Source of the DNA: Verrucomicrobiota bacterium
GTDB taxonomy: Bacteria > Verrucomicrobiota > Verrucomicrobiia > Verrucomicrobiales > Verrucomicrobiaceae
Assembly (NCBI GenBank): GCA_009885275.1
Contig: VFKY01000311.1
Span: forward strand, 1 to 5,274
Direction: 5' to 3'
DNA: 5,274 nt
The position numbers and the translations under genes are program-made. The notes beneath the pieces are model-generated. The model was not told the origin of the DNA, ran no database searches, and was given only the letters and a program-made list of their open reading frames with translations. Positions 1 to 4,912 of this stretch are shown piece by piece; the stretch's first letter is position 1, and each line of letters begins with the position of its first letter.

Positions 1-39
1 ATCACCCTCATGAAGCAATGGGCTGCCGACGGGAAGTAA
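1..39 (+). CDS. C-terminal end of an upstream gene (partial)
   Basis: Frame 1 reads ITLMKQWAADGK and then a TAA stop at 37-39. Only 12 residues are inside the window, too few to assign a family. The short, amphipathic, lysine-ending tail resembles the C-termini of secreted sulfatases, and such genes often occur in tandem in Verrucomicrobiota and Planctomycetota, so a second sulfatase next door is possible. That is inference only. The gap to the next gene's start is 133 bp. Confidence 0.5.
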   Translation: MTLMKQWAADGK

Positions 40-65
40 ACCCGCATGAGTTGCTTTTACCCTGG

Positions 66-88
66 GAGCGCTGGCATCTTGCCGGCTC
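66..88 (+). other. G+C-rich stem-loop after the upstream gene
   Basis: The arms GAGC-C-GGC and GCC-GG-CTC (66-75 with 81-88) can form 8 base pairs with two single-base bulges around the loop ATCTT. It starts 27 bases after the stop of the upstream partial gene. No T-run follows it, so it is not a standard intrinsic terminator. It could be a 3'-end stabilising hairpin or chance. Confidence 0.25.
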
Positions 89-172
89 AGGTTCATGGTC
101 ATTAGCACGTTCACGGACCATCTGGATATTTATGCAAGTTTGAAAGGACTACGACGTTTTGCACTCATCACC

Positions 173-1552
173 ATGAAAACACTGCTCATTTTTCTCCTCG
201 CTACCGCCTTACCAAGCTTTGCTGCTGAAACGTCTCCTCATCCCAACATTGTCCTCATCATGGCAGACGATCAGGGCTGGGGTGACACCGGGTACAACGG
301 CCATCCCGAACTCAAAACACCGAATCTCGATGATCTAGCCAAAAATGGGGTGCGCTTTAACCGTTTTTATTCAGCGCATTTCAATTGCTCACCAACACGT
401 GGCAGCATCATGACCGGTAGACATCCGAATCGCTATGGCACCTTCAGTCCCGGTTCCCCCATCCGTGCACAAGAACTGACTGTGGCAAAGGTTTTGCAGT
501 CCGCTGGCTATGCAACGGGACATTTCGGAAAATGGCATCTCAATGGCAAAAATGGAGATAAAAATACCACAGAGGGCAACGGACGAGCCATCCTCACTGA
601 CGATCCATTATCACCAGGAAAAATGGGCTTTGATGAATGGGTCGCGGCTGACAATTTTTTTGACCTTGATCCCGTACTCGGTCGCAACGGCGTGCCCGAA
701 AAGTTTCATGGCGACAGCTCGGACATCACCACTGACGAGGCGTTGAAATTCATCAAGAAACAGGCCAGTGCGAACAAACCCTTTCTCAGCGTCGTGTGGT
801 TTGGCTCACCGCATGTCCCACATCAAGCCTTACCTGCTGACAAAGCTGCCTATGCGGCGCTGACCGAGAATGAACAGAATTACTTTGGTGAGATCACCGC
901 GGTTGACCGCAGTGTTGGCCGATTGCGCGCGGCATTGCGCGAGCTAAAGATCGCCGACAACACGCTGCTCTGGTATAACAGCGACAACGGGGGTCACGAA
1001 GGGCCGAAGTCCACTGGCAACCTACGCGGTGAGAAAGGCAGTATGTGGGAAGGCGGAGTTCGTGTGCCCGGTCTCGTCGAATGGCCTTCACGAATCTCGA
1101 AGCCATTTATCAGTGAGACTCCGTGCTCCACGCTCGACATCTATCCAACCGTTCTCGAAGCCACTGGCGCAATGGCGCAAAATCAGATTCAACCGCTCGA
1201 TGGGATAAGCTTGCTTCCGTTGTTTGATCGCAAAACCGAATCGCGCTCCAAGCCTATTCCATTTTGGAATCACGCGGGCAAACAACCTGGACACGCCACT
1301 CTACTTGATTGGCCCTACAAACTGCACACTAACCCAGTGACTACTCGTTACAAAAAAAGCAAAGAGGACGCAACTTTACCAACAACGCTACTTTACGATG
1401 TCTCTAAAGACCCCAAGGAAACCACTGATCTCGCCATGGAGGAACCCGAACGTGTAGCAAAAATGACCGCTACTCTCGAGGCATGGAAAGCGTCTGTTGA
1501 AAAAAGCCTCGCAGGCGAAGATTATAAATTAGGAACTCCTTCCACGAAATAA
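173..1552 (+). CDS. Secreted S1-family (Cys-type) sulfatase
   Basis: This encodes a sulfatase of the alkaline-phosphatase superfamily, which hydrolyses sulfate esters and here probably acts on sulfated polysaccharide outside the cytoplasm. The chosen ATG gives 459 residues. Residues 1-18 form a signal peptide (MKT, then LLIFLLATAL, then a likely cut near SFAA). The frame stays open upstream to an ATG at 95, but that start would put 26 unrelated residues before the signal peptide. Visible active-site features are metal ligands D32-D33 in ADDQGWGD, the CSPTR motif with C72 (the residue converted to formylglycine by FGE) and R76, K120-W-H122, H214 in SPHVPH, D271-N272 in SDNGG, and K288. The C-terminal subdomain carries LYDVSKDPKETTDLA (about 407-421), typical of the family. 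The length is normal and the gene looks intact. The substrate cannot be read from sequence; annotations such as arylsulfatase or N-acetylgalactosamine-6-sulfatase are both possible. No Shine-Dalgarno sequence lies close to the ATG (AAAGGA is about 25 bases upstream). Confidence 0.95.
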   Translation: MKTLLIFLLATALPSFAAETSPHPNIVLIMADDQGWGDTGYNGHPELKTPNLDDLAKNGVRFNRFYSAHFNCSPTRGSIMTGRHPNRYGTFSPGSPIRAQELTVAKVLQSAGYATGHFGKWHLNGKNGDKNTTEGNGRAILTDDPLSPGKMGFDEWVAADNFFDLDPVLGRNGVPEKFHGDSSDITTDEALKFIKKQASANKPFLSVVWFGSPHVPHQALPADKAAYAALTENEQNYFGEITAVDRSVGRLRAALRELKIADNTLLWYNSDNGGHEGPKSTGNLRGEKGSMWEGGVRVPGLVEWPSRISKPFISETPCSTLDIYPTVLEATGAMAQNQIQPLDGISLLPLFDRKTESRSKPIPFWNHAGKQPGHATLLDWPYKLHTNPVTTRYKKSKEDATLPTTLLYDVSKDPKETTDLAMEEPERVAKMTATLEAWKASVEKSLAGEDYKLGTPSTK

Positions 1553-1588
1553 TGGGATTAGCCAAGGAGCGTATTTCCCTAAGAGTGC

Positions 1589-1643
1589 AATTAGCATCAA
1601 ATATTTCACCCCTTCTTTCACCCGTCCTCGACGGATGCTGATT
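1589..1643 (+). repeat. 10-bp inverted repeat with inner hairpin, 3' of the sulfatase gene
   Basis: AATTAGCATC (1589-1598) pairs with GATGCTGATT (1634-1643) over 10 positions, one of them a G-U wobble in RNA. Inside it, CGTC-CTC-GACG (1623-1633) forms a 4-bp hairpin directly adjacent to the right outer arm, so the two helices could stack. The remaining spacer is pyrimidine-rich. It begins 37 bases after the sulfatase stop. It lacks a T-run, so a role as a 3'-UTR structure or processing site fits better than an intrinsic terminator. The rest of 1553-1771 shows nothing else convincing. Confidence 0.35.
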
Positions 1644-1741
1644 AGTAGGGCGCCAAAATTAAGCGCACCACGGAACTTGTATGACTCAGTGAAGATGAAA
1701 TGTCGTTAAGACTGTGAACGATCAACAGCTTTTGCCAACTT

Positions 1742-1767
1742 TGTCATCATTTTGAGCTGCGATGACA
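1742..1767 (-). terminator. Weak stem-loop just after the 97-residue ORF
   Basis: TGTCATC (1742-1748) and GATGACA (1761-1767) are a perfect 7-bp inverted repeat with a 12-base loop. Read on the minus strand it starts 4 bases beyond the stop codon of the small gene at 1772-2065. The position suits a terminator, but the stem is A+T-rich and no U-tract follows it on either strand, so the call is weak. Confidence 0.25.
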
Positions 1768-1771
1768 TCAT

Positions 1772-2065
1772 TTATACTAACTTTACGAACGTCCGTATCG
1801 TCTCCTCATGCTGGCGACGGAAAAAGAATGGCTTCTTCTTCAATCGTTGATCTAACTCCGTAACAAGCTTATCAAAGAGCGCACTCTGTTTGCGAGTACT
1901 CATCTCGACTTGTCGCATCGCTTCACGCAGCGCACGCCTATCATTGACGGCGGCAAAGCTATCCACATCGTTTTGTAACTTGAAGTTCACAAGCGCAGAT
2001 TCATGTTGCTCGATAACGAAATGAAGAAGGTCTTCTGTGCCAGTGCACAGCCTGGCTGATTCCAT
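1772..2065 (-). CDS. Small helical protein of unknown function (97 aa)
   Basis: I do not recognise this protein. It is 97 residues, with no signal peptide, no membrane segment and few glycines or prolines. Residues about 11-76 look almost entirely alpha-helical and amphipathic (for example ALREAMRQVEMSTRKQ, about 45-60), which suggests a coiled-coil or helical hairpin. A basic and aromatic patch KKKPFFFRR follows at about 76-84. The general look, two long helices with many E, Q and R, resembles small cytoplasmic chaperones such as FlgN, but no diagnostic motif supports that and no flagellar gene is nearby. An in-frame TAG three codons upstream makes ATG 2065-2063 the natural start; no ribosome binding site is evident. 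Codon use looks like that of real genes and no competing ORF overlaps it, so it is probably genuine. It is divergent from the glycosyltransferase gene. Confidence 0.6.
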   Translation of the reverse strand: MESARLCTGTEDLLHFVIEQHESALVNFKLQNDVDSFAAVNDRRALREAMRQVEMSTRKQSALFDKLVTELDQRLKKKPFFFRRQHEETIRTFVKLV

Positions 2066-2079
2066 TGTGGGCTATTGTT

Positions 2080-2108
2080 TTGACATGACTTCTCACCCAG
2101 TCTTGAAT
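2080..2108 (+). promoter_or_regulatory. Candidate sigma70-type promoter for the glycosyltransferase gene
   Basis: A perfect TTGACA (-35, 2080-2085) is followed after exactly 17 bases by TTGAAT (-10, 2103-2108, four of six matches to TATAAT). Transcription would start near 2115 and give a leader of about 50 bases before the ATG at 2167. It sits in the 101-bp gap between divergent genes. The call rests on consensus matching only. Confidence 0.5.
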
Positions 2109-2116
2109 GCTCGCCC

Positions 2117-2130
2117 TTGTCAACTGACAA
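2117..2130. promoter_or_regulatory. 14-bp palindrome, possible operator
   Basis: TTGTCA-AC-TGACAA is a perfect 6-bp inverted repeat around a 2-bp centre. It begins about 9 bases past the candidate -10 box at 2103-2108, close to the expected transcription start, where a dimeric repressor could block transcription. The centre spacing suits a DNA-binding dimer better than an RNA hairpin. The regulator is unknown, and the palindrome is short enough that chance is possible. Confidence 0.35.
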
Positions 2131-2166
2131 CCTCTGCCGAAGAATCAACTCGTCACCCTATTACTC

Positions 2167-3078
2167 ATGCCGGCAATCGATGTTGCGTTCATTATTTTTC
2201 ATTTCATTGCAAGTGATGGTGGCGGTGAGCGATTCTTCCTAAACTCGCTACTTTCCTGTGTGCGGCATGGAGAACAATGTGTCGCTTATATCCCACTAAC
2301 GCGACTACCAATACACTCGGAGATGCAGGCCAGACGCTTCACCTTGCTCTTTCACCGTATTCTCCCTGGATTGCCTGCGCCAAGTGTCCCGTTATATCAA
2401 CGCGATCACTTCAGTTTACCTAACGATGTGTTTTTGTTCCTCATGATGTTGGATCTAGGAAGTTCAATGCAACGCAAAAACCCTCTCGGCGCCATCGAAG
2501 CCTATCGTCGCGCCGTACGCCCATCGGATAAAGCACAACTTGTGATAAAGGTCGCGCATTCCACCCTGTTTCCGAAAGAGTTTGCTCAATTAAGTGCCGC
2601 TGCTGCATCAGTGAATGCGATCTTACTCACTGATCAACTTACGGAAGAAGAAACCAACTCCCTCTCACATGCCTGCGATGCTTACCTCTCACTGCACCGT
2701 GCTGAAGGTTTCGGGTTCACGCTCGCTGAAGCTATGCAACGCGCGCGTCCAGTGATCGCCACAGGTTGGTCCGGCAACCTAGACTTCATGTCGGCAAGCA
2801 ACAGTTACCTCGTCAATTCTCATCTCATATCCGTCGGATCGACATGCAATATATACTCGCAAATGCCAGAATCCATGTGGGCTGATCCAGATCTAAATCA
2901 TGCTGCACATTATATACGTCATGTGCTTGATGAGCGCGAGGAATCAAGCCATCGCGGGGAAATTGGACGCGATGAAGTCTGTCAATTGATGTCAGTGAAA
3001 CAATCGGCAGCGGAATTACACGCGCATTTACAACGCATTCGTCAAGAATCACTTCAGTTATGCCATCGCACCGTTTGA
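2167..3078 (+). CDS. Compact GT-B glycosyltransferase (GT4-like)
   Basis: This 303-residue protein ends in a clear Glycos_transf_1 domain, the nucleotide-sugar-binding half of GT-B enzymes, which transfers a sugar from an activated donor, probably during surface polysaccharide or lipopolysaccharide synthesis at the cytoplasmic face of the membrane. Visible motifs are VFLFLMMLDL (88-97), QRKNPLGAIEA (102-112), the LVIKV strand (125-129), CDAYLSLHRAEGFGFTLAEAM (170-190) with the E180-x7-E188 pair, and PVIATGWSGNLDF (195-207). The C-terminal WADPDLNHAAHYIR segment is also family-like. The N-terminal half is only about 87 residues. Its start (ASDGGGERFFLNSLL, 15-29) can be lined up with the usual glycine-rich opening of this group, but the middle of that domain seems missing. 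The ATG at 2167 is the first in a frame opened by a stop at 2125-2127, so no longer start exists. There is no Shine-Dalgarno sequence. Donor and acceptor are unknown. Confidence 0.85.
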   Translation: MPAIDVAFIIFHFIASDGGGERFFLNSLLSCVRHGEQCVAYIPLTRLPIHSEMQARRFTLLFHRILPGLPAPSVPLYQRDHFSLPNDVFLFLMMLDLGSSMQRKNPLGAIEAYRRAVRPSDKAQLVIKVAHSTLFPKEFAQLSAAAASVNAILLTDQLTEEETNSLSHACDAYLSLHRAEGFGFTLAEAMQRARPVIATGWSGNLDFMSASNSYLVNSHLISVGSTCNIYSQMPESMWADPDLNHAAHYIRHVLDEREESSHRGEIGRDEVCQLMSVKQSAAELHAHLQRIRQESLQLCHRTV

Positions 3079-3097
3079 AAAACTTTTGTATCGGTGC
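3068..3097. other. Stem-loop over the glycosyltransferase stop codon
   Basis: GCACCG (3068-3073) and CGGTGC (3092-3097) form a perfect 6-bp inverted repeat with an 18-base A/T-rich loop that contains the TGA stop of the glycosyltransferase gene. It lies at the start of the 130-bp gap between convergent genes, where bidirectional termination would be useful. Neither side has a good T-run and the loop is long, so it is only a possible terminator. A second, weaker hairpin (ACCT-AAAC-AGGT) lies at 3113-3124. Confidence 0.25.
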
Positions 3098-3208
3098 ATA
3101 AAAACCAAAAATACCTAAACAGGTGTCTTTGAATGTGTTGGCAAAAATATGGCAAGTGCTACAACAGGGATGTTAACCAGATTATTGCGACCAATCCTCT
3201 CTAGCGGC

Positions 3209-3883
3209 TCACGGACTCAGCCGTTGCCTCTCCCACAGGTCACCTTTCTGTGCATAAGAGATACGATCATGCAAACGGCTGGGTCTTCCCTGCCAAAATT
3301 CAATCTCATGCGGTGTAAGAACATAACCTCCCCAATTGGATGGTAGTGGCACCTGACCTTCGGGATACTGCTGCTTCAGTTCACGCTCGCGATTTTCCAA
3401 CCATTCACGATTTGGAATGGACTTGCTTTGCTCGGAAACCCAGGCGCCGATCTGACTGCCATAGGGCCTGCTCTGAAAATAGGCATTCGATTCCTCTCGA
3501 CTGGTTTGACTCACGGTGCCCCGCACACAGACCTGACGCTCACGCTCCTTCCATAAAAAGACAAGCGACGCCTTAGGGTTAGCAGCTAGTTCAAGGGCTT
3601 TGCGACTGTGATAGTTCGTGAAGAATGAAAAACCTGTCGCATCAAAGCCTTTCAGCAACACTGTGCGTGCAGAAGGCTGCCCTTCTGAAGAGACGGAGGC
3701 CAAGGTCATCGCATTGGGTTCCATGAGAGCGGAAGCAATGGCATCATCAAGCCACATCCGAAATAGCACCATTGGATCCGCAGGCAACGTCGCTTCATCA
3801 AGCGCACCTTTTTCGTAATTCAAACGCAGATCGGCCAAATTCGGATTGCCAGTCGGATTCGATGAGGGATAGAAGACAGACAT
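3209..3883 (-). CDS. pdxH: Pyridoxamine/pyridoxine 5'-phosphate oxidase
   Basis: This cytoplasmic FMN-dependent homodimer oxidises pyridoxine 5'-phosphate or pyridoxamine 5'-phosphate to pyridoxal 5'-phosphate with O2, the last step of the DXP-dependent vitamin B6 route and of salvage. With the start at 3883 it has 224 residues, close to the 218 of E. coli PdxH, and aligns along its full length from memory: LRLNYEKGALDE (19-30), LPADPMVLFRMWL (33-45), the FMN-binding RTVLLKGFD (73-81) and SRKAL (93-97), ERQVCVRG (115-122), SRPYGSQIGAWVS (138-150), PLPSNWGGY (179-187), and the C-terminal FWQGRPSRLHDR (197-208). R203 and H205 correspond to the PLP-contacting R197 and H199 of E. coli. It ends in RLSP, like the family's RLxP. 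The ORF continues upstream to 3988, but those 35 codons overlap hpt and have no family match. AGGGG ends 10 bases before ATG 3883 and supports this start. The gene is convergent with the glycosyltransferase and divergent from hpt. Confidence 0.96.
   Translation of the reverse strand: MSVFYPSSNPTGNPNLADLRLNYEKGALDEATLPADPMVLFRMWLDDAIASALMEPNAMTLASVSSEGQPSARTVLLKGFDATGFSFFTNYHSRKALELAANPKASLVFLWKERERQVCVRGTVSQTSREESNAYFQSRPYGSQIGAWVSEQSKSIPNREWLENRERELKQQYPEGQVPLPSNWGGYVLTPHEIEFWQGRPSRLHDRISYAQKGDLWERQRLSP
3846..3875 (+). promoter_or_regulatory. Candidate hpt promoter inside the 5' end of pdxH
   Basis: TTGCCA (3846-3851, five of six to the -35 consensus), an 18-base spacer and TAGAAG (3870-3875, four of six to the -10 consensus) would start transcription near 3881, about 22 bases before the hpt ATG. 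Since pdxH and hpt start codons are only 19 bp apart, an hpt promoter has to lie within pdxH coding sequence, and this is the best match I see there. No comparably good match was found for pdxH on the other strand. Confidence 0.35.
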
Positions 3884-3902
3884 AACTTCCCAACCCCTAC
3901 GC

Positions 3903-4469
3903 ATGAGTAGACAAATTGCAGGTATTATTTCAGATCTTGAGCGCATTCTTCTCGATGCCACGACTATCCAAGAACGTGTCATCGCCATGGCACAGGAAAT
4001 TCAACGCGATTACGCCGACAAGGAACTACAGGTCGTCTGCTTAATGGATGGGGCGCTGTTTTTCATGGCTGATCTTTTGCGTCACATCAATCTCCCGATA
4101 CGCCTTCACACCTTGAGTGTGAGCAGTTATGATGGCGGCACCCAATCATCGGGCACGGTACAAATGCCAGAAAAGCTCCTATTCGATCTTTCTGGTAAAC
4201 ATGTGCTACTGATCGACGACATCCTTGATAGCGGATTAACGCTAATAACCGTGCAGGAACGTCTCCGCGTGGAATGCAACCCTGCATCACTACGCACGGC
4301 GATTCTACTCGATAAGCAAAGACCGCGCTCCTTTGATGTATCAATCGAATACATAGGTTTTGAAATCGAAGATGCATTTGTCGTAGGCTACGGCATGGAC
4401 TATCAGGGACACTATCGCCATCTCCCCTGTATTGGTGTACTCAATCCCAACCATTTTCCTCAAATATGA
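3903..4469 (+). CDS. hpt: Hypoxanthine phosphoribosyltransferase
   Basis: This is a type I phosphoribosyltransferase of purine salvage. It joins hypoxanthine (often also guanine) to PRPP to give IMP or GMP in the cytoplasm. The 188 residues match usual bacterial HPRT length. The PRPP-binding motif VLLIDDILDSGLTL is at 101-114 with the acidic pair D105-D106. The flexible catalytic loop is SSYDGGTQSSG (74-84). The pyrophosphate loop region is LMDGALFFMADLLR (47-60). The base-binding part has LLDKQRPR (135-142, K138 expected to contact the purine) and the C-terminal signature YIGFEIEDAFVVGYGMDY (150-167). The loop sequence MDG in place of the more usual LKG or LNG is a small variation. The ATG at 3903 places the N-terminal helix DLERILLDATTIQERV where the family has it; no Shine-Dalgarno sequence precedes it. 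The stop overlaps the next gene's start by 4 bases (ATGA), so the two are almost surely co-transcribed and translationally coupled. Confidence 0.95.
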   Translation: MSRQIAGIISDLERILLDATTIQERVIAMAQEIQRDYADKELQVVCLMDGALFFMADLLRHINLPIRLHTLSVSSYDGGTQSSGTVQMPEKLLFDLSGKHVLLIDDILDSGLTLITVQERLRVECNPASLRTAILLDKQRPRSFDVSIEYIGFEIEDAFVVGYGMDYQGHYRHLPCIGVLNPNHFPQI

Positions 4470-4711
4470 AAGTCCGGGTACTCTTCTTTTCCCTTCTCCA
4501 AGACCTCACTGGAGAAGTGGAAATCGCCGTTGATCTGCCCGCCACTGCAACGATTGCAGACTTGTTGGATATCTTATTTCAACGCTGGCCAAAACTCCAA
4601 GACTGGGATCAGAGTCTGCTTCTTGCCGTGGATCAAAATTATGTGAAGCGTCATGAGTCTCTGCATGAAGGAGCTGAAATTGCCCTTATGCCGCCGGTGC
4701 AGGGCGGCTAG
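4466..4711 (+). CDS. moaD: MoaD-type molybdopterin synthase sulfur carrier
   Basis: This small ubiquitin-fold (beta-grasp) protein is expected to carry sulfur as a C-terminal thiocarboxylate and, with MoaE, to convert cyclic pyranopterin monophosphate to molybdopterin. It has 81 residues, the normal MoaD size. Visible are the opening strand MKVRVLFFSLLQDLTG (1-16), the helix TIADLLDILFQRWPKL (29-44), NYVKRHESLHEGAEIALMPPVQGG (58-81) and the essential C-terminal Gly-Gly (80-81). The alternative is a ThiS/MoaD-like carrier for another thiolation pathway, but the PPVQGG ending fits MoaD best. It overlaps hpt by 4 bases and has no Shine-Dalgarno sequence of its own, so it probably depends on coupling to hpt. 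No moaE follows within the window. The last codons form a 6-bp G+C stem (4690-4695 with 4703-4708) just before the stop. Confidence 0.9.
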   Translation: MKVRVLFFSLLQDLTGEVEIAVDLPATATIADLLDILFQRWPKLQDWDQSLLLAVDQNYVKRHESLHEGAEIALMPPVQGG

Positions 4712-4803
4712 AGAATTTAATCCAATAAAAATCAAGTGCCTCAGGCCAATTCCGTAATCACATGCTGATCAAACTCTCAAATTCATCTTTCTTAAGGGTA
4801 ACA

Positions 4804-4870
4804 TAGAATTTCATCCTGTACGTGCGACAGGTTTTTAACCTGTTGTTTTAAAAAACGGGATGGAATCCTG
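4804..4870. repeat. Nested palindromic element (two stacked inverted repeats)
   Basis: An outer stem joins 4804-4819 to 4855-4870, pairing at 15 of 16 positions with three G-U wobbles and one mismatch (4807 with 4867). Core segments are TTTCATCC and GGATGGAA. An inner hairpin at the tip, CGACAGGTT-TTT-AACCTGTTG (4825-4845), has nine pairs, of which the central seven are perfect. The whole is about 67 bp with short A/T-rich bulges between the two stems. It lies in the 201-bp gap after moaD and ends 42 bases before the next gene's ATG. The inner hairpin followed by TTTT could end transcription from moaD; the full structure looks more like a dispersed palindromic (REP- or MITE-like) element or a structured leader. 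The remaining part of the gap (4712-4803) shows nothing clear. Confidence 0.55.
4825..4849 (+). terminator. Possible intrinsic terminator of the hpt-moaD operon
   Basis: The inner hairpin CGACAGGTT / AACCTGTTG (one G-U pair, loop TTT) is followed directly by GTTTT's four T residues at 4846-4849 and then an A-run. It lies 113 bases after the moaD stop. The stem is short and the U-tract is modest, so termination would be weak; the A-run that follows could also serve as the tract for the opposite strand. Confidence 0.3.
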
Positions 4871-4912
4871 AGTTACTGCTTTCCAAAAAAATTCATCGAG
4901 TCCCATTTATCA

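Noticed and set aside
95..172. Longer sulfatase starting at the ATG at 95
   Set aside because: It would add 26 residues ahead of a well-formed signal peptide that starts at the ATG at 173; the extra part has no family resemblance.
894..1294. Minus-strand ORFs opposite the sulfatase gene
   Set aside because: These are arginine- and cysteine-rich shadow translations of a conserved gene with no independent support.
1703..1721. TCGTT / AACGA inverted repeat in the gap after the sulfatase
   Set aside because: A 5-bp stem with a 9-base loop is expected by chance in a gap of this length.
3149..3818. Plus-strand ORFs of 65-78 codons opposite pdxH
   Set aside because: They are antisense to a strongly supported enzyme gene, with compositions rich in R, S and P as expected of shadow frames.
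3884..3988. Longer PdxH starting at 3988
   Set aside because: The 35 extra codons are antisense to the start of hpt, do not resemble the family, and the ATG at 3883 has a suitably spaced AGGGG.
4087..4377. Minus-strand ORFs of 75-96 codons inside hpt
   Set aside because: They lie entirely opposite a well-supported conserved gene, contain no recognisable motif and look like shadow frames.
4690..4708. GCCGCC / GGCGGC stem at the 3' end of moaD as a terminator
   Set aside because: The pairing follows from codons for the required PPVQGG ending, and no T-run follows, so it needs no regulatory explanation.
4738..4746. GCCTCAGGC palindrome after moaD
   Set aside because: It is only nine bases with a single-base centre, too short to separate from chance and unable to form a hairpin.
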